Source: Selenomonadaceae bacterium
Lineage (GTDB): Bacteria; Bacillota; Negativicutes; Selenomonadales; Selenomonadaceae
Length of the DNA stretch: 7,336 bases
Assembly (NCBI GenBank): GCA_016280345.1
Contig: JAEEGN010000035.1
Coordinates: 1-7,336, forward strand
Direction: 5' to 3'
Positions 1 to 6,151 of the stretch are shown piece by piece (within the stretch, counting starts at the first letter, position 1; each line of letters begins with the position of its first letter). The notes beneath the pieces were generated by a model that had not been told where the DNA came from, ran no database searches, and was given only the letters and a program-made list of their open reading frames with translations. The translations under genes were made by a program, and so were the position numbers.

Positions 1-19
1 AACGCCGGATGACAGTGTA

Positions 20-45
20 AAAGGGAGGGGCAAGCCCCTCCCTTT
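20..45. terminator. Bidirectional hairpin terminator
   Basis: AAAGGGAGGGGC at 20-31 and its exact complement at 34-45 form a 12-bp perfect stem with only two bases (AA) between the arms, so the real loop is probably CAAG closed by GGGG/CCCC. Read on the minus strand the stem is followed by a short T run, so it fits as the end of the minus-strand gene that stops at 94. Read on the plus strand it could also end a gene entering from the left. The strand of use is inferred. Confidence 0.8.
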
Positions 46-93
46 CTGCTCGATTCGTCTATGCCGTCTTCAAAGGAGACATAACAACATTCG

Positions 94-574
94 TCAGTCC
101 AGCTTGAAGTCGAAATGCTGGGAATAATCCTCCTGGATGTTCAAACGGAGCGTCCTGTTCGCTAAGTCGTAAACTGCCGTGTGCCATGTCTGCCAGAAGT
201 TATTGGGCTGGATGTTCCTGTCGTGCAGCTTGTATGTATCAAAGCTGTACTGGGTAATTGCGTTGAAATCCATGGGGGCGCTTGCGACTGTCAGATTTCC
301 GTCGGTAAACTCCGTGTACCAGAACGGCTCCGTATCCGCTTCGTAAGCCTGGGTATCACTAATATAATCCATGATGTCGGTCGTAATTTCATCACTGTAC
401 ACATCGAGGCTATCAAGAATTTCATCGAGCTGATCTTTTATCGTTTGAAGTTGTCGCTCCACGTTCTTTGCTTGCGTTTTTGTCAACGGACCTTCGGTTT
501 CTTTCGAGCCCCTACTGCCCCAATAAAGTATTTCCTTTTTTTTACGAATTCTCTGCGGGTTATTTTTTCATCAT
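94..574 (-). pseudogene. Frameshifted small gene, possible linear amide C-N hydrolase C-terminus
   Basis: The longest open stretch runs from a TTG at 486 to TGA at 94 (130 residues), but no ribosome binding site precedes that TTG. The frame stays open up to 567, and the only good start is a double ATG at 574/571 behind AAAGGAG, which is out of frame and stops after Met-Met-Lys-Lys. Adding one base in the run of six A (563-568) would give a twin-Arg start (ITRREFVKK) and a GAVGA stretch, like an export signal; a second shift would then be needed to reach the body. The body has a charged, probably helical N-terminal part (about residues 5-30) and an aromatic-rich end (WHTAVYDLANRTLRLNIQED). That end loosely resembles the C-terminus of choloylglycine hydrolase/acyltransferase-type amidases, an assignment I hold weakly. 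The DNA is more AT-rich than its neighbours. A sequencing error in the A run would explain one shift only. Confidence 0.5.
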
Positions 575-577
575 AAA

Positions 578-584
578 CTCCTTT
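578..584 (-). promoter_or_regulatory. Ribosome binding site AAAGGAG for the 574/571 start
   Basis: CTCCTTT on the plus strand reads AAAGGAG on the minus strand. It lies three bases before the ATG at 574 and six before the ATG at 571, so 571 is the better-spaced start. It is the main reason to place the original start of the gene here and not at the TTG at 486. Confidence 0.65.
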
Positions 585-590
585 CCGCCG

Positions 591-1224
591 CTATCTTTGG
601 CAGCATAAAAATCCCTTTCGGCCGTTGTTATTTTGGCCATTAAATTTACAATCCAGGGCCATATAAATGCTGTAGGGGACATTCATCATCGGAAAAATCG
701 GATAGTCGGAGTGGAAGACCTCGTTTTCGCCCGTATCGCAGAAGGACTTGATGGGATAAGACTGTCCCGCCAATTCCGGACCGACATACTTGATTTCGTT
801 TTCATACATCCCCGGGAACTTCGGCGCCCAAAGCGGCGGAACCGCCGGTTCGGAACCGGTCTCCGCCATGCGGCGGATATCCTCGTTGGTCACGAAGTGC
901 AGATGCGCCAGGACGTTGCGCCGCTCTTTGCCGCCAGTGATTCTCTCCGCTCCCTCGATGCAGCCCGGTATGAAATGCGTGGCGCCGCCGCCCTCGGAGT
1001 GGACATGGACGGAGAGCGCCTCTTTGTCCGACTCGGTAATCAACGCCACCATCTTGTCATGATCGTTGAAACGCTCTACACCGTAATAACCGGGTTGATC
1101 CAGGTATCTGATTCTGCCAGCCCGTGTGCGCTTCGGTCACACCGTCAGGGAACGCCCTGGCGCCGACGATATGGAAAAATCGCCGCTCAACGCGGCGCGC
1201 TACGCAACGATGCGGGCATTTTCC
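591..1224 (-). pseudogene. YtcJ-like amidohydrolase fragment (amidohydrolase_3 family)
   Basis: Three broken stretches together read like the middle of a YtcJ-type metal-dependent amidohydrolase. The first (about 1224-1180) reads ENARIVA, then a TAG stop (1200-1202), then RAALSGDF. A shift at the A run 1175-1179 leads to GARAFPDGVTEAHTGW. A second shift near 1103-1118 leads to DQPGYYGVERFNDHDK, and the rest is open to 591. The 591-1052 part keeps family landmarks: HVHSEGGGATHF (16-27), LAHLHFVTNEDI (48-59), a WAPKFPG segment (75-81) and FHSDYPI (113-119), which hold candidate metal-binding His and Asp residues. The family is usually over 500 residues; only about 210 are represented, with both N-terminal and C-terminal parts missing. 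The protein cannot be functional as read. Confidence 0.8.
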
Positions 1225-1232
1225 GCTTATTA

Positions 1233-1261
1233 TTGTGAATTTATCCATCAATTTATATTAT
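1233..1261 (+). promoter_or_regulatory. Candidate promoter for the XRE remnant
   Basis: TTGTGA at 1233-1238 and TATTAT at 1256-1261 are separated by exactly 17 bases in an AT-rich patch that lies between the divergent amidohydrolase and XRE remnants. It would give a leader of about 105 bases before the ATG at 1375. The spacing and -10 are good and the -35 is fair; function is inferred. Confidence 0.35.
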
Positions 1262-1374
1262 CTTAGTTTTCGCGTTTCAGCACAATAGGGCGTTCCAGAA
1301 TGTCACACTTGCTTTTTCCGCTTTGTATGGGTAGACTGAAAGGGAGCAAAAACACAGAAAGCGTAGATAGCGTT

Positions 1375-1560
1375 ATGAATAAACTGTTTGCCGAAACCCT
1401 GAAAAAACGGGGAACAAACAAGGGCCTTCCGCAGTGGGAATTGGCCGGAGGATGTATGTGAACCGCTCCACGGTTGCTTGCTGGGAAAGCGGCAGCGTCT
1501 GCCGGACGCCGCGATGAATCCGGCGCCTGCGCCCGCACTGGGCCATCCATGGCCGTCGTA
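1375..1560 (+). pseudogene. XRE-family HTH regulator, N-terminal remnant
   Basis: Starting at ATG 1375, the frame reads MNKLFAETLKKRGTNKGLPQ and continues to WELAG before a shift near 1443-1452. The next frame gives RMYVNRSTVACWESGS, and a further shift near 1487 gives RLPDAAM, then a third shift gives IRRL. Put together this is the classic Cro/C1-type helix-turn-helix: xLKKxRxxKGLxQxELA, then VNRSTVAxWExGSRLPDAAM. It would have bound DNA as a regulator. At least three frameshifts within 120 bases mean it is dead as read. In related Bacillota loci this HTH is often joined to a response-regulator domain and followed by a membrane sensor kinase; the kinase remnant follows at 1572 but the receiver domain is absent. 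Confidence 0.75.
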
Positions 1561-1571
1561 GGTGGCGGAGA

Positions 1572-2333
1572 ATGACTGACTGGCAGAATCTGTTCGCTTT
1601 CGGCCTGACCAACGCCATGCTGTCCCTGACCGCGCCGGGGCTGGGCGTTGCCGCCATCATACCCGGTATGAAGCGGTGAAACCGGCGTTTCTTCATGAGC
1701 CTTTTCGTGACGCTCATGCTGCTGATGGCCTCCGTTCTCATTGTTTTGCTGGTATGGAAAAAAGCCGGCCGGGCAACGATGGAAAGGATCGCGATTTTTT
1801 GAATATCTCCTCATCTCCCTGCCGATGCCGATGTTCACCGCTTACCTGCTGCGCACCTGCGGGGAAAGCTGGCAACGGAGCGGGATGTTCCGTACTGCCC
1901 TCGTGCTCTGGAGTTTTTTCTTCGTCCTGCTGGGCATCATCCAATGCACGACCTTCCTGTACTGCGTCACGCCCGACAACCATTTTTACCGTGGCCCCCG
2001 GCATCCCTTGCTGATGGCGCCCATGATCACGCTCCTGCTGCTCAATCTGGCCGGCGTCATCCGGCGGCGCGGCAAATTGCCACAAAATACTTTACCGCCT
2101 TCCTCGTCCATCTGCTCCCGCTGACGGCTGCCTGGATTGTCCACACGTTTTTCTTCGTCCCCATCCTCCCTTTCATCGGCGAGGTTTTCTCCACCCTTTC
2201 GATGTTCGCCATTATCCTGTACGACCAGATCGATCCGTATGTGGGGCAGCAACGGAAAATCGCCCATCAGCACGACGGCGGCGGCATGGTGGTCCGCGTG
2301 ACCATCCCCTGTCACGCGAAAGGCGGCGCGTAA
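1572..2333 (+). pseudogene. Membrane sensor histidine kinase remnant with internal deletion
   Basis: The first piece starts at ATG 1572 (MTDWQNLFAFGL...) and hits TGA at 1677. The same frame continues with a hydrophobic helix (MSLFVTLMLLMASVLIVLLV) to a stop after the T run near 1795-1801. A shift then gives the longest piece, with hydrophobic segments FTAYLL, ALVLWSFFFVLLGII and MITLLLLNLAGVI. A shift near 2085 gives KYFTAFLVHLLPLTAAWIVH, then FSTLSMFAIILYDQID and QQRKIAHQ. These match the multi-pass sensor domain of LytS/YesM-like GHKL kinases. Directly after HQH the frame continues DGGGMVVRVTIP, which looks like the final strand of the GHKL ATPase domain. The phosphoacceptor region and nearly all of the ATPase domain, roughly 200 residues, are gone. 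At least one stop and two frameshifts lie upstream. The family call rests on pattern memory. Confidence 0.7.
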
Positions 2334-2389
2334 AGAACGGGCCCGTTACGGGAAGATTTGACTTCCTGCGGCGTTCCCGTCCCGCTTCG

Positions 2390-2445
2390 ACAGGCGGGAA
2401 CACGCCGGCGACGTGCCCGGGACCCAGGCGCCGGTTCCCGCCTGT
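2390..2445. repeat. 12-bp perfect inverted repeat upstream of the MBL gene
   Basis: ACAGGCGGGAAC at 2390-2401 is the exact reverse complement of GTTCCCGCCTGT at 2434-2445, with 32 bases between. A second copy of GTTCCCG at 2373-2379 could pair with CGGGAAC at 2395-2401 instead, so two exclusive hairpins are possible. The otherwise gene-free stretch 2334-2600 holds nothing else I can name; its open frames look like GC-rich chance ORFs. A regulatory role in the leader of the 2601 gene is possible but unproven. Confidence 0.5.
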
Positions 2446-2588
2446 GCCGCCGCGATCCGCAAGTCCCGAGGCGCGGCGTGGCCGATTGCCGCGATGCCGG
2501 GCCCGATGGCGCGCATGCCTTCAGGGCCGTTTCGGGTTGCGGGGGCACGGCGCGCGGTAGGGAAGATTCACCCGGTCAGAAGTACGTT

Positions 2589-2594
2589 GGAGGT
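2589..2594 (+). promoter_or_regulatory. Ribosome binding site GGAGGT deciding the GTG start
   Basis: GGAGGT is followed by GTTCCT and then the GTG at 2601. The six-base spacing is ideal, and it decides the start against the much longer upstream open frame. Confidence 0.85.
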
Positions 2595-2600
2595 GTTCCT

Positions 2601-3392
2601 GTGTCCTGCAAGATTACGGTTCTTTTGGAAAACTCCGCTCCCGCCGGATTGGAAGCGGAGCATGGCCTGTCGCTTTTCGTCGAAACGCCGGAAACCACGT
2701 TCATCTTCGATTGCGGGCAAACGGGGATGGCCTGGCGCAATGCCTCGCGTTTGGGGATTCAACTCTCGTCCGCGAGGTTTGTCGTCATCAGCCACGCCCA
2801 TTATGATCATGCGAAGGGCTTTCCGTCCCTTCTGGAACACGTGAAGCCGGAAGCGCTTTATACGGGGCCGGGATTTTGGCGGGAAAAATATACCTGTGAC
2901 AGCGAATCCGGACAGTACCTTTACAAGGGCGGCGGTTTCACGGCAGCAAATCTGGCGCATTGGGGCATTGCGCATCGCGTTTGCGAAGACGTCCTCGCCT
3001 TGGACAGTACCGCGCGGCTGATGACAGGATTCGACATGCGGTGTCCCTTTGAGCGGATTCCGTCCGGATTCCGGCGCGGCGACGCGAAGGAACCGGACCC
3101 CTTCGATGACGAAGTATGCCTGCTGCTGAAGGAAGGAGACGGCCTTGCCCTGATCGTGGGCTGCTCCCACCGGGGCATCCTGAATATCGTATCCGCTGTG
3201 CGGGCGAGGACAGGACTTCCTGTTCGGCGCGTTCTCGGTGGCATCCATCTGGATGGCGCCGACCGGTCGCGTACGGAAAAAACCCTGAAGGAATTCGACC
3301 GCCTCGGAATCCATGAGCAAGACCTGTGCCATTGTTCCGGAAATGCCGTGTCGGGGCGTATTTCCACTGGTTCGGTGATTGTGATCGCATAA
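2601..3392 (+). CDS. MBL-fold metallo-hydrolase (COG1237-like)
   Basis: A 263-residue metallo-beta-lactamase-fold hydrolase, probably cytoplasmic since no signal peptide is seen. I chose the GTG at 2601 because GGAGGT (2589-2594) lies six bases upstream and the homologous protein begins here (VSCKITVLLENSA); the open frame reaches back to 2358 but that extension is low-complexity and GC-driven. Landmarks: FIFDCGQT (35-42), the metal-binding HAHYDH (65-70), LIVGCSHRG (185-192), GGIH (213-216) and the terminal CHCSG (243-247). This order is typical of COG1237 proteins, which include the dihydropterin-methyl-aminobenzene phosphate synthase-like group; the substrate here is unknown. Length is near the family norm, with a compact C-terminus. 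It is the only intact plus-strand gene and is flanked by decayed DNA on its left and a terminator on its right. It is likely a single-gene unit. Confidence 0.9.
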   Translation: MSCKITVLLENSAPAGLEAEHGLSLFVETPETTFIFDCGQTGMAWRNASRLGIQLSSARFVVISHAHYDHAKGFPSLLEHVKPEALYTGPGFWREKYTCDSESGQYLYKGGGFTAANLAHWGIAHRVCEDVLALDSTARLMTGFDMRCPFERIPSGFRRGDAKEPDPFDDEVCLLLKEGDGLALIVGCSHRGILNIVSAVRARTGLPVRRVLGGIHLDGADRSRTEKTLKEFDRLGIHEQDLCHCSGNAVSGRISTGSVIVIA

Positions 3393-3542
3393 AGCGAAAA
3401 GCCCTGGCTTGCGAAATGGCAGGGCGAATCAAATCCCGGCTTCGGTTGCCACGGAGGGCGGGGCGAAGGGGATCCTTTCCGGAAAACAACGACGCGCCGG
3501 CGGTGGTTGCCATGATACTTGATGCTGTGCGCGGTGAAACAG

Positions 3543-3588
3543 AAAAGGACCGGGCCTTGAGGGGAGTTCCCCGAAGCCCGGTCCTTTT
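3543..3588. terminator. Strong bidirectional terminator
   Basis: AAAAGGACCGGGC at 3543-3555 pairs perfectly with 3576-3588, giving 13 bp. The intervening bases contain a second stem, GGGG (3561-3564) with CCCC (3569-3572), closed by AGTT. Both strands end the stem in four T. It lies between the convergent MBL gene (ends 3392) and the minus-strand RiPP block (ends 3633), so it can stop transcription from both sides. The 150 bases between 3393 and 3542 show no gene; a weak GCCCTG/CAGGGC pair follows the MBL stop. Confidence 0.85.
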
Positions 3589-3632
3589 GATTCCCTTTGC
3601 GGCGGCCATTCGTACTTGCGTTCAGCGGTCCC

Positions 3633-3887
3633 TTATTTCTCCACGGTCACGTTGTCGCCGTAAATCGTCGTGAAATCGTCCTTCATGAAAACGGGAACCC
3701 AGCCGTATTTCTCGCAGGCGGCGCGCCTCTTCTCCGCCTTTTCCGTGCAGCCGGGTTCGCGTTCCAGATCGTCGCCAAGCAGCATCGGTTGTGGCTGCTT
3801 TTTGTGATTTTTCGCGTAGCCGATACGCGCGAACCAGGGCGCAATCCCGCTTTCGCCGTGGACGAAAAGCCCCTCGCCGCACGCCCG
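3633..3887 (-). pseudogene. C-terminal remnant of a HAD-like hydrolase
   Basis: A frame open from 3887 to TAA at 3633 reads like the last 84 residues of a larger protein: APWFARIGY, then QPQPMLLGDDLEREPG, then TEKAEKRRAACEKYGW, and the end VPVFMKDDFTTIYGD. The end pattern (aromatic-Gly, then xVxMKxDFxTIYG) and the preceding MLLGDDxERE segment resemble the C-termini of haloacid dehalogenase-type phosphatases from Bacillota. Two stops in a row (TAA-TGA, 3888-3893) close the frame on its upstream side, no start or ribosome binding site exists, and the nucleophile and other catalytic motifs of the N-terminal part are absent. It lies only 31 bases after the end of the third precursor gene, so it may still be co-transcribed. 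Family assignment is moderate and rests on the C-terminal pattern alone. Confidence 0.55.
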
Positions 3888-3918
3888 TCATTATCCCGTA
3901 TCCGCGAATCTTCCGTTC

Positions 3919-4125
3919 TTATCCGTTTTCGAAGCATTCATCGTTTTTGCAGTCCGGGCAGCATCCGCCCCCGGCCACATTCTTCAGCTGCCCGCTGTCC
4001 GGCTCGACGTCGGCTGGCTCCGCCATATACGCCTCGGCCTCTTCTCTGGTAATGTCAAAGCCCTCGGCCTTCGCCAGCGCCATCAGTTCGTCGGCATCCT
4101 TGCACTTCATAGCCTTTTCAGGCAT
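3919..4125 (-). CDS. Nif11-type RiPP precursor with four-Cys core, leader cut by a stop
   Basis: A 68-residue precursor read from the ATG at 4125. The leader (KAMKCKDADELMALAKAEGF and on to YMAE) matches the Nif11-like leader of its neighbours and ends in LKNVAGGG (47-54), the double-Gly type cleavage site. The core is CCPDCKNDECFENG with Cys at 55, 56, 59 and 64, a dense arrangement suited to thioether formation. The full-length leader would start at ATG 4158 (MPINKNEITK, aligned to MTINKKDLTR of the neighbour), but codon 11 is TAA where the neighbour has GAA. The stop is directly followed by the in-frame ATG at 4125, so termination-reinitiation could still make the shorter peptide. Two Leu-to-Pro-like differences before the GGG (AEPADVEPD) also suggest relaxed constraint. 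It may be a functional short precursor or an early pseudogene. Confidence 0.75.
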   Translation of the reverse strand: MPEKAMKCKDADELMALAKAEGFDITREEAEAYMAEPADVEPDSGQLKNVAGGGCCPDCKNDECFENG

Positions 4126-4158
4126 TTATTTTGTGATTTCGTTTTTGTTGATCGGCAT
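4126..4158 (-). other. Ten-codon upstream ORF left by a stop in the Nif11 leader
   Basis: ATG at 4158 encodes MPINKNEITK and ends at TAA (4126-4128). It is in frame with, and adjacent to, the ATG at 4125. The sequence before it, GAAGGGTTTATC, aligns with GAGGCGTTTATC before the neighbouring precursor, so this is the ancestral start region; the ribosome binding site is weaker here because GAGGAGG has become GAAGGG-like. Confidence 0.75.
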
Positions 4159-4263
4159 GATAAACCCTTCATTTCTGTGATCAATCCCGCCCTTCGTGAT
4201 GCAGCGGTCTACGTCCCGGCAAACATCGCCGCCCTGATCAGCTCAATTGACCACTCGCTCTTT

Positions 4264-4494
4264 TCATTTTTTGCCATCCTGTTGCGCATCATAAGGACCA
4301 GTGCCGCCGACGGCAGCCTGCAACGCTTCCTCGTCCAGATTGTAATCGGCCAGCTCCGCCATGTACACCTCGGCTTCTTCCTTGGTAATGTCAAAGCCCT
4401 CTGCCTCCGCCAGTTTCATCAGCTCGTCGGCGGTCTTGCACCGCATGGCCTTTTCAAGCTGTTCCCTTGTAAGGTCTTTTTTGTTGATTGTCAT
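4264..4494 (-). CDS. Nif11-type RiPP precursor with Cys-free core
   Basis: A 76-residue precursor. The ATG at 4494 is preceded by GAGGAGG and begins MTINKKDLTREQLEKAMRCK like the related leaders; the open frame extends further upstream but only into the end of the maturase gene. The leader has the Nif11-type pattern ADELMKLAEAEGFDITKEEA followed by an acidic segment (LADYNLDEEALQ), and ends in AAVGG (61-64, in place of the VAGG of its neighbours). The remainder, TGPYDAQQDGKK (65-76), has no Cys, Ser or Trp and only one aromatic residue, Tyr68. It sits 16 bases after the maturase stop, so it is very probably in the same operon. The short core may be modified at a non-Cys residue, or the gene may supply only a leader-like partner. 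The leader shares 19 identical bases (4047-4065 and 4383-4401) with the next precursor, which indicates recent tandem duplication. Confidence 0.85.
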   Translation of the reverse strand: MTINKKDLTREQLEKAMRCKTADELMKLAEAEGFDITKEEAEVYMAELADYNLDEEALQAAVGGTGPYDAQQDGKK

Positions 4495-4510
4495 GATAAA
4501 CGCCTCCTCG

Positions 4511-6151
4511 TTAATTGTCTTTGCCCGCTTCTTCCGGTTCCGGGAAGAAGGCGGCCTCTTGCACGATCTCAATCATTTCCTTCTGGCTGGTCGTCTTCAT
4601 GATCGCCTTCCGCTCCGCCTCCGTGAAGCGCGAGACGGGCCCGGCCAGGGACAAAGTCATCTCGCCCGCGCCGGTGTCCATGCTCGCTTCCCCCGCGGCA
4701 GCGGCGGCGCGGCGCTTTTCCCACTCCTTGCCGGCCACGCGGGACGCGATGAAGGCAATCGTCTCCTGAATCGCGCCGCAGAACTCCCGGAAATAATCGC
4801 CATGCGCGTTGTTAGCGCGGGAAGCGCAGCCGCCCCGGCAGATCAGGGCATAGGAGCAGGTCTGGCAGGCCTTCATCAGGTCCACGGTGCGGGTGCGCCA
4901 CTTTGCCTTGTTGAAATTCCACAGGAACCGGTTCCTGCCGGGCTGGATACTCCCCACCTTCTCATCGTCCTTCCCTACGACGTCAAAGCAGGTATAGACG
5001 CACCTGAAGGGGTCCACCACCAGCATGCCCTGCTCGGCCCCGCAATAGGACGGGGAGAAATCCGGGTAATCCTCCATTTTGAAGAGGTTCTGTATCCGGT
5101 TCCAGACCACGATGTACTGCCTGTGGTGCGCCACCGCCTCTTCCGCCGTGAAACCGATCTTCATCATCTCGTCAATGATATCCTGCTCCCTGACGTTGTT
5201 GTCGGGATACGCGTCATCGTTGGCCGCCTGGAAGTAATAGCTGAACGCGCCCCGCTTCGACTTCGCCCCGGGGTCGGTTTTCCGGCGCGCCGCTTCTTCA
5301 CCGGCCCGTTCTTCCTCTTTCGCGATAAAGCCCCGGGCTTTCAGGTCATCGACCAGCGCCCCGATCCCGTGCAGATTCTCTTTGCCGACGTTCCCCCGCA
5401 GACTCACCGTCACCCCCCGCTGCAAGGCCAGCTCCACGTTGCGCAGGATGCGGTCGTAGGTGGGCAGGCCGTCCTTATGGAGACGCCGCCGGTCATTCAG
5501 CGCCGCCGTGCCGTCCACCGTCACCTGTAGGCTCTTCACCCCGTATTCCTCCAGGAAGTCCAGATACGCCTCCAGCTCGTAGCCGTTGGTGATGGCTCTC
5601 ATGGACAAACCCAGTTCCCGGCATTTGTCGGCGATCTTTTTTACCACGCCGTCGTTCTTCGCCAGGAACGGCTCCCCGCCATAGAACATACAGCCGCCCA
5701 GTTTGACGCCCCGCGCCCGGTAATCCTTCAGCGCGTTGAAGACGGTTTCCATCATCTCGTCGCTCATGGCGGTATTGAGCCAGTCCTGCCCGTGCTTCAG
5801 CCGGTGCTGCTCAAAGCAGTACGGGCAGCGGAAATTGCAGTCGTAAGTGGACACGATGATCAGCCCCACGCGGCTGCGGTCCAGAATGTTCCTGTGGAGG
5901 TGGGAGAGCAGCTTCAGGTCCGCCACTTCTCCCGCTTCGTCCTTGCGAGTGACGTGCCCGCGCAGCAGGAGCCTTTCCCGCAGCGCGACGGGCAATCCGG
6001 CCAGATCCCCGGCTCGCAGCTTGTCCGCGTCTTCCTTCGGCACCACGTCCAGAGCGCCGTACAGGCTGTTCACCAGCAGCGCGTATCCCTCGATCGGTTT
6101 TTCATCTGTACCGACCAGCGGCAGGATGATTTCATAGGTGCTGCATCTCAT
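4511..6151 (-). CDS. Radical SAM/SPASM peptide maturase
   Basis: A 546-residue enzyme that should modify the neighbouring Nif11-type precursors in the cytoplasm using S-adenosylmethionine. Residues 1-90 form a leader-binding-like N-terminal part (YALLVNSLYGAL). The radical SAM core starts with CNFRCPYC (Cys105, Cys109, Cys112), which binds the SAM-cleaving 4Fe-4S cluster, followed by FYGGEP (156-161) and ITNGYELE (187-194). A SPASM domain with auxiliary clusters follows: Cys370, Cys384, Cys388, then CQTCSYALICRGGC (429-442) and Cys458. After the last SPASM Cys there is an unusual tail of about 85 residues with an Ala-rich linker (482-486) and a predicted helix near 508-535. The start is ATG 6151 with GGAGA eight bases upstream. 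The chemistry (thioether, epimerisation or C-C bond) cannot be read from sequence. No RiPP exporter or peptidase is in view. The enzyme appears intact. Confidence 0.92.
   Translation of the reverse strand: MRCSTYEIILPLVGTDEKPIEGYALLVNSLYGALDVVPKEDADKLRAGDLAGLPVALRERLLLRGHVTRKDEAGEVADLKLLSHLHRNILDRSRVGLIIVSTYDCNFRCPYCFEQHRLKHGQDWLNTAMSDEMMETVFNALKDYRARGVKLGGCMFYGGEPFLAKNDGVVKKIADKCRELGLSMRAITNGYELEAYLDFLEEYGVKSLQVTVDGTAALNDRRRLHKDGLPTYDRILRNVELALQRGVTVSLRGNVGKENLHGIGALVDDLKARGFIAKEEERAGEEAARRKTDPGAKSKRGAFSYYFQAANDDAYPDNNVREQDIIDEMMKIGFTAEEAVAHHRQYIVVWNRIQNLFKMEDYPDFSPSYCGAEQGMLVVDPFRCVYTCFDVVGKDDEKVGSIQPGRNRFLWNFNKAKWRTRTVDLMKACQTCSYALICRGGCASRANNAHGDYFREFCGAIQETIAFIASRVAGKEWEKRRAAAAAGEASMDTGAGEMTLSLAGPVSRFTEAERKAIMKTTSQKEMIEIVQEAAFFPEPEEAGKDN

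Noticed and set aside
2358..2600. Upstream extension of the metallo-hydrolase frame
   Set aside because: It starts at a TTG with no ribosome binding site, is Arg/Gly-rich, and precedes a perfect GGAGGT-GTG start at 2601.
2568..3332. 254-residue minus-strand frame opposite the metallo-hydrolase
   Set aside because: It is a shadow of the plus-strand gene that carries HAHYDH and the other MBL motifs.
3403..3432. Second terminator just after the metallo-hydrolase
   Set aside because: Only a 6-bp GCCCTG/CAGGGC stem with no T run; the strong hairpin at 3543-3588 is the better candidate.
4209..4394. 61-residue minus-strand frame overlapping the second precursor
   Set aside because: It is mostly the precursor read in another frame; the tail SIELIRAAMFAGT faintly resembles a Nif11 leader but is too short to call.
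4361..5530. 389-residue plus-strand open frame opposite the maturase
   Set aside because: It is the antisense of the radical SAM gene, whose motifs are unmistakable; the plus-strand translation is His, Arg and Pro-rich with no family signature.
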